Below, piece after piece: positions 48,401 to 60,479 of a stretch of 64,000 bases of DNA. The position numbers and the translations under genes were made by a program. Every line of letters begins with the position of its first letter. Position 1 is the stretch's first letter. Under the pieces are notes generated by a model. It worked only from the letters and a program-made list of their open reading frames with translations. It searched no databases and was not told where the DNA came from. The DNA comes from Sambucus nigra (taxonomy: Eukaryota; Streptophyta; Magnoliopsida; Dipsacales; Adoxaceae), in contig OX422222.1 in NCBI GenBank assembly GCA_949130495.1, forward strand, positions 103,033,709 through 103,097,708, in the 5' to 3' direction.

Positions 48401-49016
48401 ATTGTGTACAAAAAGAGTTTCACCTATGGTTCCAATTATCAATCCCTTTACAAGGTTGCAGATGACAAGTATATATAGGGCTTGGGGCGTGTAGTGTACC
48501 CCTCAAGCATGCAATGAGCATGTTAATGATGATCTAACCAACCTCCTGTTGACACCTGGCTGGGCCACTTGTAGGTAATGATGACATAATATTCTCTCAC
48601 GTGAGGGAATGATCTTGTTATGAGGATTTAGTCCACGTGCTATACGAGTCCCACGTGCAATATCCCATGCGTCTCCCAAATCACGCGCCATAATGGTGTT
48701 GCCCTCAGCTTATGGTGAAAGGCCGAGCTTGAGATTGATGTTCACCTATTAGCTGTCTGGACTGCTGGATGTAAGATCTTAATACTATCAGCCGCCATAG
48801 GGTCGGCCAGTCACTTGGTCATCCGAATACCCCTAATACGAGGCTTCTATCCCCACGTTCTTGGGCTGATTCGGGTCATCAAACTTGTTAATAGCGGGGT
48901 CGTCCTACATAGGGTCGTCCGATCATCTGTGATCCCCTAGGGGTAGAAATAGAGTTTGTCCGTTGTCCTAGATGAGATTACCCTCCGCCTGGCCGAGGGT
49001 ATATTTTGGTGTATCA
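48133..49016 (-). repeat. 5' LTR of gypsy element 1
   Basis: This 884-bp LTR starts tgatgctaagaatc (plus strand) and ends gtgtatca. It is uninterrupted, and was used to define the split 3' LTR. A ct-repeat lies at 48361-48402. The TATA-like box listed separately faces the gag side. Confidence 0.92.
48466..48482 (-). promoter_or_regulatory. TATA-box of the gypsy element 1 LTR promoter
   Basis: ccctatatatacttg on the minus strand, conserved as ctatatataaag in the other LTR near 26010. The element transcript should start roughly 30 bases further left and run through gag. The assignment rests on conservation in both LTRs. Confidence 0.55.
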
Positions 49017-49675
49017 GTTAGTTTCTACCAGTTACGTTGGTCATATTCGAGTTGTTTATCCCTCTTGTAGAATCTTTTGGGGGTATGTTTGGCATTTTCG
49101 CGCAAATACTTATGTTTTAAAGCCTAAGTCTAACTATTTGTAGGTTTGGGTGTTATTGCCAAATAAGTAATCCCCTTATTACGTGGTCAGCTCCTACTCA
49201 TTACGTTGGTACCCTGTGAGGGGTTCGTACCTTTTGTGCGAATGTTTGCAACTTTTTTTCATTTTATCCCTTCAATAACAGGTTTTCAAGTTTACATATA
49301 AAAATTTCATGTTATGATTATATTATCAAATCGAGAATCATGTGATTAAGTGGTAAGTTTCTACGTGTTACATTGGTCTCATTTGAGGTGTTTATACCTC
49401 TTACGTTGCTATTTGGGGATTGGTTTATCTTTATGCCATTCAATGACATGTTTTCAACCGTAAGTCTAACTATTCGCAACATTGTATCATATTATCACAC
49501 TGGGAGTGTCGTGAATATACAATCGATTGCTACATGTTGCCATGGTCCCGTGCGAGGTGTTCGTGCCTCTTACTGGGCCATTTGGGCGAGGTTTTGCATT
49601 TCCATCCTTCAACGACTTGTTTTAAAACCTAAGTCCAACTATTTGAAAAATTGGGTTATAGTAAAAAATAGGGAG
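49017..49675. repeat. 169-bp satellite, remnant between two gypsy elements
   Basis: About four monomers in the same orientation as the main blocks, starting with the gttag duplication of gypsy element 1 and ending at gggag before the LTR of gypsy element 2. Confidence 0.9.
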
Positions 49676-50506
49676 TGATATGCCAATATGAGACCTTGTC
49701 TCCTCTCAAGCCAACTTCATAAAACATTCACTCTTGAGGAATCTTGTCACAACTGTCTTTGTCGCATCCAGTACCAGGCCGAGAACACATACCACCTTGA
49801 CGATCCTAATGCCTCGTGTCGACCTCCTCTGGAAGTTGAAACCTCATAACCTTGTTTATATGCTCGTCTCATCGTGACGCAAGTCAGCGGAGACTACAGT
49901 TATTAGTTACCATAATATGATCAAACAGTACATCATTGGTCTCATACTCGGTGAGGAACACACCTCTCCCCAACAGAGGACGTTTGACATCGAATAGGTC
50001 ACATGGAATGGATCACCCATGGGAGAGTTCGCATGGTCTGTGATCCCCAAGTAGACAAAACCATTAAAATAACATCTTCTTCACATGTGAAGAACATCTC
50101 TCAACCATTATCTACATGCACAAATGACAAATGGCAACATAGCATTGGAAACTTTGATATTGTACATGCCTCATGCATGTCTGGGGTGCATATGATACCA
50201 CCGCAGCCATTTAAATTCTTGTCTTTTACATCCTTATAAAGGATCTCTAATTTATAACCCCACTAAAACTCTTTTAAATTCATTGCATAAAGAGATAAAG
50301 CTTGAGTTTTTGTATCCTAAGGCCATTAGTGCCCATTCTTTGTGGTATCACTCACACTCACATAATTGATTAAAAGAATTAATTTTCATATTATCTTCCT
50401 TTTTGCCTCATATCTTTCTACATAAATATACATCTATCATACTCCATTGATACACCGGTTTAAGCTTATTTATCGCATTGATTTGGTGATACTATTTCTG
50501 GTATCA
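49676..50506 (+). repeat. 5' LTR of gypsy element 2
   Basis: It starts tgatatgccaatatg directly after satellite gggag and ends ctggtatca before the primer site, 831 bp. There is no second copy in the window, so the limits rest on the satellite junction, TG...CA ends and the primer site. Confidence 0.7.
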
Positions 50507-50511
50507 TGAAT

Positions 50512-50530
50512 CGGATGTCATCTGTGGGAG
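50512..50530 (+). promoter_or_regulatory. Primer binding site of gypsy element 2
   Basis: cggatgtcatctgtgggag lies a few bases after the LTR end. It is a decayed form of the same ggcgccgtctgtggga type seen in gypsy element 1. Confidence 0.6.
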
Positions 50531-50694
50531 AGAAGTATATATTCTTCCTCATCTTTGCTTAGATTTTACTCAACGGATTCTTTGGTGGTGATCTAAATTC
50601 GCTCAGGTTGGTCTGTATCACCATTGAAAGAGCTCCCGTTGAGCCTCTTAAGATTTTTTTTCTAGATTTTCAACTCTTCTAGTCCACCAGAGAT

Positions 50695-52690
50695 ATGTCT
50701 TCCAATTTGCCTCTGGGTATTAGCCCAAGCTCCAGTCCAGCCCTACCCTGGTTAGAAATGGCTGAGGTGGTGGCGATGTTGTACTCCCTACCGTCTAGGT
50801 AATGGAAGATCCAAGATAAACTCGCCGCATTGAGCCAGAACATGGTGGTTAGACCAGCTGGCAACGGAGATGAGATGATAGCATCAGCTCTAGGGAAGGC
50901 CATCCGAATCTCGTGGATAGAGGACCACCCCAGGCCCCGCACAAAGAGGTTCCTGCACAAAAAAAGGCAAAAAGATATGGCCGACCCTTGGCGTTTATGC
51001 CTGGGGAGGCCAGTTCATGAATGCCTTGATGAAAAGGATGATTTAGTTAGATGACGAGGATGATAGAGAATGCTGGGAGACTTATGAAATATCTCGAGAC
51101 ACTGTGAGACCATTTCAACCCTGATGAGGGTATAGCGGAAGGCCTAACCAAGAATGTAGGCCAAGAACACCATCTTTAGATAGACTAAGCAAAGGGTCAA
51201 CTTTTGATAGGCTCGACCTAACAGCTGATGGGTTGAGGAATAACCTCTCCCGAACTCAAAGCATCATTTGTTAAAAAAAGAATGATGTATATGGCAATCG
51301 TAGGCGTCCATGATGCTGAGACGAGGAAGAACGAGAGGTGATTATCCAACAAAGGACAATTTCCATAGAGCCTTTAATACGTCTGACAGAGAATGGGCTA
51401 AAGAAAATATTACTCAGGTTGTAATTGGATCCAAAGGGTCTTAGAATAATTCTATACAATGATTGGAGGAAAAGATAGGGAATATATTGAAGTGTCGAGA
51501 CCCTTTAGAGAGGGGTTTCACTGAACGCTCCCCCTTTGTGGATAAGATCGTGCATTTTCCAACTCTAACTAAATTGAATCCGTCGGTATTCGCACCCAAG
51601 TATGATGGGAGAACTAATTATGTCCATTATTGGAGATGTATCAATTCACTACTAATATCTACTCGATATCGAATGACATGAGGTGTCGGGCCTTATCAAG
51701 AACACTTACTGGAGTTGCTCATGTGTAGTTCACTTCTCTCCCTAAAAACTCAATAGAAATTTTCAAGCAATTAGCATAGAGATTTACACATATTTTTTTC
51801 TTCGGAGTGAGGCCACAAAAGAAGATGACACAAATGTTGTACGCGAAGCTAAGAAAGAATGAAATTTTGAGCGAGTACATAGCTGGAGTCAACAAAGACA
51901 AATTAGAAGTCGAAGATGATGAAGAGAGCATTTCTACGACTGATCTGATGGCAGGATTACATAAAATAAATCTCCTATGGAAGCTAGCTGAGGATTCTCC
52001 TAAATCCATAGTCGAAGTCATGCCAATGATCGGAATGTTATGAATGCAAAGGACGCAATGGTTGCCAAGGGAGATGATGATAAGGTAGCAAGTAGTGGAG
52101 GTAAATTCCACAAAAAGAATAAAGATGGAAAGAAGAGGTCGACAAATGATAAGTTCACTGATATACCTCTCTTATAGTCAGTTGTAAGCATATTTTGAAT
52201 GAGATAAAGAAGGATCAGTCTCAGAGATGGCCTGAGAATTTGAGAGATCCTCCTTCTAGGAGGAATAAGAGCACGTGGTGTGAATTTAACCGAGATCATA
52301 TCCATAAAACCGATTTCTCTCTCCAAGATGAGATTGAAAAAATGTTAAAAGTTGGCAAGTTAGGAAAGTATGTGGATAAGAGCATACCAAAGAGTGGACG
52401 AGATGATACCGAGAAGAAGAGGAATGATAAATGGGAGTCGAATGTTCCAGTTAATCAAGATGACGATGACTCGAATGATGATGATGAAGAAGACCCAGAC
52501 CTTCCACCTCTAATCACCGATCCTAAGGGTCAGATTCCCGTAATTTCTCTCTGGGTTAAGATGATTTGTGGAGGACTTTCAAGATGTGGAAATGAAATTG
52601 ATGATATAAAAGTGCAAGTGGCAGAGCCCAAAGAAGTGCACTCAAGAGCAGTTCATTCGAATAAGGTAAATAGAAAAAAGGTTGATATGA
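50695..52690 (+). pseudogene. gag: Gypsy element 2 Gag, broken
   Basis: The ATG at 50695 opens MSSNLPLGISPSSSPALPWL, then EMAEVVAMLYSLPSR, which corresponds to the coiled-coil start of element 1 Gag. The Gag domain follows: NPSVFAPKYDGRTNYVHYW near 51570-51630, then KLRKNEILSEYIAGVNKDKL and LMAGLHKINLLWKLAEDSPK at 51850-52010. A knuckle-like WCEFNRDHIHKTDFSLQDEI at 52270-52340 has lost its last Cys. An acidic run (52455-52500) precedes DPDLPPLIT. The last open stretch (52195-52839) joins the end of Gag to the protease without a stop, as expected for one polyprotein. Stops elsewhere inactivate it. Confidence 0.85.
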
Positions 52691-55600
52691 ATACCATGAT
52701 TGTTAGTTATTCTATAATTAGTTTTAAGGTGATATTATCCCCACTTAATGGCCCATTAATGATCACCATCTTGGTGCATGGGTATGAGGTTTCTAGGATA
52801 TTGCTCGACGATGGAAGTTCGGTCGATGTGATGTTTTAGGACGGTACAAGGGTCTGGGGTTCACCAAGAAGATATTATTCCTATATCACTAACCTCTCAT
52901 TGGATTCAGTGGATAGAAGGTATAGCCTTTAAGGATCTACGAGATGCTAGTTAGGATAGGTATCAATTCACCAAAATGCCTTACAAAGAAGATCAATTTC
53001 TTTGTCATAGATGAAAATGTCTACTCAACCTACAATATAATTTAGTGACAAGTATCCCTCAAGTAATTTGAGGTCGTGCCCTCAATAGTTCACTAGATGA
53101 TTCAATTCATGACTCCATATGGAGTAAGGGAAGTTCAGGGTGACCAAGTTAAGTCTCGCGAATTCTACTTCAACTCGACTTAAGAGACGATTGAATATAA
53201 GAGGGAAACTAAAACCTACAACATAGACAATCTTAATCCTAGAGATGAGACTAAACTAAAAGAGGGCAAAGCCGCCCTCAATGAGGATGAGGAAAAAAAG
53301 TATCCAAATCAGTACCACCATGAAAAGAGAATCTAAAAAGGAATTGATCAAATTGATGAGTAAAAGGAAAAGCATTTTTAGTTTAATTCATGTGGATATG
53401 CCTGTAATCGATCCTAATGTCCTCTGCCACAAACTCAATGTGTCGAAGGACAAGAAACCAGTCAAATAGAGAGAAGTACGATGTCATTAAGAAAAGGTGA
53501 AGAATTTGGAGAAAGCCAACTTCATCAAGGAAGTCATCTACCCTAAGTGGGTAGAAAATACTGTCATCGTCTCCAAAACCAATGCCAAATGGAGAATGTG
53601 CGTTGATTTCACAGACTTGAACAAAGCATGCTCCAAAGATATATTTCCCCTATCGAGGATAGACCAGATGGTTGATGCCACATTCATCCATGAATTAATG
53701 AGTTTTATGGATGTCTACTCATACTATAATTCGATATTTATAGACCCAATCGAACCTGAGAATACATCATTTATTAGCGATAAAGGGACCTACTATTACA
53801 AGATCATGCCTTTCGTCATGAAAAATTCCAGGAAAACATTTCAGAGATTAGTAAACAAGATGTTCGAAGAGCATATAAGGAAAACCATAGAGCTATATAT
53901 TGACGACATACTGGCAAAGAGTCTTAAGGTCGACACTGATGTGATTGACCTTAAGTAAAGTTTTGATACCATGGACGAGTACCAGATGACACATAACCCC
54001 TCCAAGTGTGTTTTTAGTGTCTGGGAAGGTAAGTTTTTGGGTTTTATTATAAATCAACGGTAAATTGAGGCTAACCACAAGAAGGTTAAAGATTTGATGA
54101 AGATGAAGACTTCAACAACGATAGAAGATGTTCAAAGATCGATTGGACGGGTAGTAGCATTGAACATATTTGTATCCAGAGCTATTGATAAGTGACTTCC
54201 CTTATTCAAGGTACTCAGGAAATATTTCAAGTGGAATGAAGAGTGTGGTAGGGCTTTTAAAGAGTTAATGTCCTACCTTGGATCTTCACTCATTCTATCA
54301 AGACCTATTCAAGTAGAAAAGTTATATTTTTATCTAGCCATGTCAGAGTCGTCCATCAGTGATGCAATCATCAGAGATGAGGATGGTACGTAGAAGAAAA
54401 TATACTTCAATAGTAAGGACCTCTAGGGGGACAGGCAGATATATCCTAATATTGACAAGTTGTCCTATGATTTAATTCATACCTCGAGGAAAATGAAACC
54501 ATATTTTTAGGCACATACGATGGTCGTGCTCACTAACTCTCCCCTCAGACACGTCAATCATAAACCTAAGAAATCAGGTCAATTGATGGCTTGGTCTATA
54601 GAGTTAGTGGAATTTGACATCATCTACCAACCAAGGATGGCCTTCAAGGGTCAAGTCCCAGACCAATTCACATGGGACGAGGCTAATGCAAAAGAGATCG
54701 AGACTCCATCTTGTGAGCCAGAAAGGATAACATGCCCCCTCACCTAAGGCCAAGATGAGCATGACAAGAGGTAGAGTAACTGAGAATGGAACCCTAGAAA
54801 AGGATACTTTTTCAAAGAAAGGTATTATTTGGAATTTGTTTATTGACGAATATTCATGCAAGAATGAAAGTGGGGAAGGCTTGATCATGTCGGCCCCAGA
54901 TGGGACTGACAATGAATATGCTCTAAGGTTTTGTTTTAAGGCCTCCAACAATGAGTCAAAGTGTGAGGTACTTCTGGCAGGACTCTCCCTCCCTAGAGAA
55001 TTAAACGTCGGGCAACTCTTGGTTCATTGTGACTCTAGATTGGTAGTGAATAGGATATTGAGAGTATATAAGGCCAAGGATGAAATAATGGCTAAATACT
55101 TAGGAAGGGTAAAGGAAACTATGAAAAATTTCAAGGAAGTGAATCTAAAAGGGATTCCTCGATTAGACAACAGCTGAGCCCATGCCTTGTTAAGATTTTC
55201 CTCCGCCACAAGGTTAGAGATCAGAAGGTCGGTGCCTGTGGAGATCCTGCATCGATCGACTATTGAAGAAGAGGATAATTTGATGGAGTTTTATTTGAAC
55301 TTGAACATGAACTTTGGAGATTCAGGGATGGACTCGATCATTCGATATATCAAAGATGGGGAGTTACCCCATTTAAAATCCGAGAGGAAGAAATTGAGGT
55401 AAAAAGCAGTGAAGTTCTCCATCATATGAGATGTCATATACAAGAATTCCAATTTCCCTACTCAGAGGTGTCAATCCGATTGTGGTGGAGTATATTTTCA
55501 GGGATGTCCATGAGGGTTCTTGCTCTAGGCATATACGAGGAAGGCCATTGGCAAAGATAATTATCACCCAGGGATACTGGTAACTGACACTAGCCAAGAA

Positions 55601-56510
55601 TGCATCTACTTACATAAAGAAATGTGGTAAGTTCCGCAGGTCCACCAGCATTCCCCATCGGCCTCACCATCCTCTGACTTCCATCACTTCCCCTGGTTGT
55701 TTGCACTATGGGGGAATGATTTGGTATCACCGTTGCCTAGATCTATGGGTAACTACCAATACTTTATTGTAACTATCGATATTTTTTTCTAGTGTGTGGA
55801 GGCTGAGACTACGATCACCATAATAGAGAATAGGGCCTTCCAATTTATTTGGAAGAACATTATTTACAGATATGTCTTGATAAACACTTTGATTTTAGAT
55901 AATGGGAAGAAGTTTAAGAACATATCCTTATAGAAGTAATGCAAAAGTGTTGGCATTAAGCAGTTCTTATCAACTTTTGGCCGACCCCAGCCTAATGGGC
56001 AAATGGAGGTGATGAGTAGAACAATTCTAGATTGAATCGAGAAAAAACTAGAAAATGCCAAAGGAAGATTGACTGAAGAGGTGCACACAGAGAGAACACC
56101 AACAGGGGAGACCCCTTTTATGCTAGCCTATAGGTCAGAGACCATGCTGTGGACAGAGATTGGTCTCCTAACTCATAGAGTTTAGACATATGACCTAAAG
56201 GAGGAAATGTCAGAAAGTAAACTGGATTTGAACCTAATAGAAGAAAGAAGGGATGATGCTGAGGTTAGCCAAGCTTCCTATCAACAAAGAAAAACAAAAT
56301 TCAACAATAAGAGAGTTAAGGACTAACCATTATCAGTATGAGACCTAGTTCTAAATAAAACATAGTAGAGTCCAACAAACATCATCCTGACTATCATGGT
56401 CCCTACCGATTGATTGAAGAGGTAGTTCCATGAACATATTAGCTGGAGAACTTTGACAGAGATCCATTCTGCAACCCTTATTATGCAGATCATCTCAAAG
56501 TATGATCAAA
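52690..56510 (+). pseudogene. pol: Gypsy element 2 Pol: protease, reverse transcriptase, two RNase H domains, integrase
   Basis: Protease: HGYEVSRILLDDGSSVDVMF near 52776-52835, with DDGSS where DSGSS or DGGSS is usual. Reverse transcriptase (53281-54080): KWRMCVDFTDLNKACSKD, PLSRIDQMVDATF, KIMPFVMKN and the catalytic YIDD at 53896-53907. First RNase H about 54340-54720, with AWSIELVEFDIIYQPRMAFK. Second, archaeal-type RNase H at 54820-55180: WNLFIDEYSCKNESGEGLIM, NNESKCEVLLAGL (the Glu before the aromatic position is Lys) and HCDSRLVVNRI. Integrase about 55430-56330: FGRPQPNGQMEVMSRTILD and GETPFMLAYRSE, with an internal deletion just before GETPF. The C-terminal tail runs to about 56500. 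Several stops and frameshifts are present. Confidence 0.9.
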
Positions 56511-57034
56511 ATGAATTTTGTATTAATTTCTTTTATCTATGTAACTGTGTATGAGAAGAAAATTTTGAATGAAAAATTTCCCAAGCTATAGAACATCATA
56601 TTTTGTTGTATGAGTAGTTCAGATTATACATATGAGTTCATCCTAAGCTATAAAACATCATACATGGTGAAGTACCTTGAAATACTCTCGATGATATGAA
56701 AGTCCGAATGGGGTTACCCTCGTCCATGGACTCTCGATAACACATGAGAGGATAACAACATCTTAAACATCATTAATTTAGTGGAAAAACTCTCTCAGTC
56801 GCGACGACAATGCATGGACGAGATGTCTTTCGTCCACACACTCTCAAAACATCGAGAGGGGACTTGCGCTATAACACCATAATTTGGTGAATTCAAGTTC
56901 AAAAATCACTTTATTGTGGTTCATTTTAAACATCATTAATTTGGTTGAAAAACTCTCTTGATCAAGACAAAAGTGAATGGACAAGATAGCTCTCGTCCAT
57001 ACATTCTTAAAACGATGAGAAAGGACTTATGCTA
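56511..57034 (+). repeat. 3' untranslated region of gypsy element 2 with tandem repeats
   Basis: Two units about 163 bases apart begin taaacatcattaattt at 56764 and 56927, each followed by gaaaaactctct and tcgtcca. A further pair of agctata-aacatcata phrases lies near 56584 and 56645. The second 163-bp unit breaks off at ggacttatgcta, where satellite begins. Confidence 0.8.
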
Positions 57035-59267
57035 CGTGTTACCTTACTCCTGTTCGAGGTGTTTGTGGCTCTTAGTAGGCCGTTTAGGTGGTTTTTTTCA
57101 TTTCCTCCCTTCAACGACATGTTTTAAATCCTAAGTCTAACTATTTTAAAGTTTAAGTTAAATTCTCAATCCCGTAGTCCCGTGACTACGCGATCAATTT
57201 CTACGTGTTACGTCGATTCTAAGTGAGTGTTCATGACTTTTACGTGGATTTTTTGGTGATGTTTTGTATTTTCAACCATCAATGGAAATTTTTCAAGATT
57301 AAGTCAAACTACTTGTTAGTTTGGATCAAATTCTAATACTAATATTCCCATGACTACGCGGTCTATTGTTACATTTTACATCAGTCATGTACAAGGTGTT
57401 CGTGTCTCTTTCGGGGAGTTTTATGACTACGCAGTAAATTGATACATGTTACGTTGGTCCTGTGCGAGGTGTTTGTGCCCCTTGTAGGTACGTTTAGTGG
57501 TCGTTTTGTATCTTTATCCTTGAACCACATGTTTCCAAAATTATGTCACACTAATTTCTTGTTTAGGTCATATTCTTAAATCGGATGTACCATGACTATA
57601 TAGTATGTTTCCACGTGTGATGTTGGTTCTAGGGGAATTGTAGGGTTGTTTGAGGGTTGTTTTGCATTTCCTCCCTTTAATGAAATATTTTGATGCTTTG
57701 TCTAACGTTTTGCAACTTTAAGTCATATTCACAAACTTGGAGTTCCATGATTATGAGATCAGTTGCTATGTATTACTTTTGGACCAATGTAAGGTGTTAG
57801 TTCCTCTTACATTGACATTTGGACACCGTTTTACATTTTTGCCCTTCAACGACATATTTTATATCTTAGGTCCAACTTTTTGAATATTTAGGTTATATTA
57901 TCAAATAGGGAGTCATGTGACTACGCGATCAGCAGCTATATGTTATGTTGGTTCTGTCTGAGATGTTTGTGCCTCTTGCGGGGATGCTTGGGTTTTGTTT
58001 GGCATTTTCTCCCTTCAACTATATGTTTTCAAGAAAAAGTCTAACTATTTGTGAGTATGGGTAATATTATCAAAGTGGTAATCTCGTTACTATGCGGTCA
58101 GTTACTAAGCAATACTTATGTCCCGTGTCAGCTATCTATACCTCTTGTGCAACTGTTTGCGAATATTTTCTAATTTCTCCCTTTAATGACATGTTTTCAA
58201 GTTTAAATATAACAATTTTCATATTTATATCATATTATCAAATCGAGAGTCCTGTAACTATGCGATCAGTTGCTACGTGTTATATTGGTCTTGTTCGAGG
58301 TGTTTATACCTCTAACATGGACAGTTGGTTTTTGTTTTGTATTTTTTAAATTCAATGACATGTTTCAATTGAAAGTCTAATGATTTCCATCCTTCGTTTA
58401 TATTATCAAACCGAGAATCCACTGAATACGTGGTCGGTTGTTATGCGTTACCTTGGTCCCATGCGAGGCGTTCATGCCTCCTACTATGCCATTTGGGTAA
58501 TGTTTTGCATTTTCGCCCTTTATTGACACGTTTTGAATCCTAAGTCTAATTATTTGAATGTTTTTATCATATTCTCAAACCGATTGTCCGATGACTACGC
58601 GATCGGTTACTATGTGTTACTTCGATCATGAGAGAGGTGTTCGTGCCTCCTGCATGACCGTTTGGGGGATGTTTTGCATTTTCACCCCTCAATGGCAAGT
58701 TTTTATGACAAATTCAAACTAGTTATGAGTGTGGGTCATATTATAAAACTGAGAGTCCCATGAATACACAGTAGGTTGCTACGTGTTACGTCAATATCGT
58801 GCGAGGTGTTCGTGCCTCTTACAGAGCCTTTTTAGGGGTTATTGTGGGTTTTCTCCCTTAAACGACCTGTTTTTAAGCCTAAGTCTAGCTACTTTCAAGT
58901 TTGTGTCATATTCTCAAACTGGGAGTTACATGACTACATGATCTATTGGTACGTGTTACTTTTGTCCTGTGCGAAGTGTTTGTGCCTCTTATGAGGCTAT
59001 TTGGGGATTTTTTTTGCATTTTTGCCATTTTAACATCCTATTTTCAAGCTTAAGACTAACTATTTGCAAGTTTTGATCATATTTTACAATTTTAACTTCT
59101 GTGACTATTCGATCAGTTGTTACGTGTTACGCTGGTCCCTTGCGAGATGTTCGCTTCGACTGCACGGACATTTGAGGGCTATTTTGCATTTTCACCCTTC
59201 AACATGTTTCTAAAACTAACTCACACTACTTTTATGTTTAGGTCATATCCTATAAGAGAGTAGTCTA
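57031..59267. repeat. 169-bp satellite, block 4
   Basis: About 13 monomers, same orientation as the other blocks. It includes one monomer pair of the tatagtatgtttcc (57597) then tattacttttggaccaa (57772) type, so the higher-order order extends here. It ends at ggtcatat-cctataag, where the last LTR element begins; the exact edge is uncertain by about 15 bases. Confidence 0.9.
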
Positions 59268-59808
59268 ATTTTGGGGAAATACTCGATTTTTGTACGTGTT
59301 TGACTTGAGCAACTTCGGTTGCGCCTACGTATCCGTTATGCTCGGAATCAAAGTCAGCGTAGTTCGTGGGTTTGTACTATTCGCCGGAAAACTCATTGTG
59401 GTGGTTTTTCGGAGAGATGGGAAGTGTTGCCACTCTTCTCAAAGAACTCATCTAAAATATCTCTCTAAAACCTCATAAGATAAGAAAATCACCCTCCTCT
59501 TCCAAGAAGATCCCCCTCAAATGTATGGGGGTGAGGCTTATTTATAGCAAAACCAACCCAAGTGGGTCGCCACATGTCAATTATCTCGTGGTGACACATG
59601 TCCTATTTTAAGTGGCATGTGTCCCATAACATATGTCAAAACTCTCAATACTAGAATATTGTCTAGTTAATATGTAAATAACACACAAATACGCGTGATA
59701 TGTCCGACGCGTATAATAATACCTCAGTCGCATAAACACATGGACTTTAATCATCTCTAATATCATTTAATAATTTAATGAGAGGCTTATCATTAAGCCC
59801 CTCCTACA
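59256..59808 (-). repeat. 3' LTR of a third LTR element (minus strand)
   Basis: On the minus strand the LTR starts tgtaggaggggcttaatg, directly after a gagggggcaaa polypurine tract. It has a TATA-like gctataaataagcc near 59548-59536, and runs to the satellite edge through a gatacgtaggcgcaac motif (near 59320) that is typical of the 3' parts of some plant gypsy LTRs. The expected CA end at the satellite side is not clear. Only one LTR is in the window. Length is about 550 bp. Confidence 0.65.
59536..59549 (-). promoter_or_regulatory. TATA-box of the third LTR element
   Basis: gctataaataagcc on the minus strand, followed by a ctcacccccatacatttgag leader-like stretch. Confidence 0.55.
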
Positions 59809-59821
59809 TTTGCCCCCTCGT
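59809..59821 (-). promoter_or_regulatory. Polypurine tract of the third LTR element
   Basis: On the minus strand acgagggggcaaa ends exactly where tgtaggagg starts. Confidence 0.7.
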
Positions 59822-60479
59822 ACATATAGTTGATATATTGATACATGTCTGAAATACATCGACTGTATGTACGAAATAATTTTAATCAGTTTTCATATTT
59901 TCGATCGACCTGTGGATCGTGGGTAATAATCTCATATCTCATTTCATCTTGATGATGTACTTTTACCTCATATATCACATTTTATGATATAATGCAATCC
60001 CATATTTCATATCTTAGTTATATGATATACATCAATTTTATATCTCATATCTTAAATCGCATTTTTCAGCTTTGATCTCATAGGTTATTCCGAAGGACCT
60101 CGTTTATCATTATTTTCATATGAATGATATACACTGAGTGTTGCCCCCATTCCTATTTAAATGATCATGCATCCACATTTTTATTGCGATTTTTTGTAAC
60201 TCTACTTTGGTAAAGAGTAATATCATGAACACATAATAACTACCTTAGTATTCTCTTTCGTCATTCTCAACCAAGCTTGGTGAAAGTATTTATTATGGTT
60301 TACATAATAACTACTAAGTCGTTCTCAAGTTTGGTGAAAGTATTATTATGGTTTACATAATAACTACATTGTTCTCGATTAATCTTTTAGTGTATGCACA
60401 TGTTTTTGATTTATTTCATTCTCGATGAGGTTTCTTGTGCGTGTACATAATATTGACTTTCTCAAATTACCACTTTTTA
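59822..60479 (-). other. 3' untranslated region of the third LTR element, before the minisatellite
   Basis: AT-rich with no coding similarity. Short repeats of catatctcat-type text lie at 59930-60060. Two to three units of about 57 bases with ggtgaaagta and ggtttacataataactac lie at 60215-60375. Confidence 0.55.

Larger units (their letters stand above)
25712..49016 (-). mobile_element. Ty3/gypsy element (Tat type) with a nested CACTA transposon in its 3' LTR
   Basis: Outer ends are tgataatgataag at the left and gtgtatca at the right, flanked by the 5-bp duplication gttag (25707-25711 and 49017-49021). Joining the flanks restores a satellite monomer that matches the intact one at 24016-24050. 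Protein domains all read on the minus strand from gag (about 48.0 kb) to integrase (42.4 kb). The LTR at 48133-49016 is therefore the 5' LTR, and the interrupted LTR at 25712-40831 is the 3' LTR. Without the CACTA insertion the element is about 9.1 kb. Two RNase H domains place it in the Tat/Ogre/Retand branch. All frames are broken. Confidence 0.9.
49676..57034 (+). mobile_element. Ty3/gypsy element 2 (Tat type), lacking its 3' LTR
   Basis: A 5' LTR, primer site, gag, protease, reverse transcriptase, two RNase H domains and integrase read in order on the plus strand. They are followed by a 3' region with two tandem repeats. Satellite sequence resumes at 57031 without a 3' LTR or a second gggag duplication, so the 3' end was deleted. 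It belongs to the same lineage as gypsy element 1, since the domains align throughout and the 3' repeat motif is shared, but it lies in opposite orientation. All frames are broken. Confidence 0.88.

Noticed and set aside
50679..50960. Minus-strand open frame near the start of gypsy element 2
   Set aside because: The plus strand encodes the N-terminal part of Gag here, matching element 1.
57035..59255. Missing 3' LTR of gypsy element 2
   Set aside because: I looked for LTR text such as tgatatgccaatatg and ctggtatca after the element and found only satellite.
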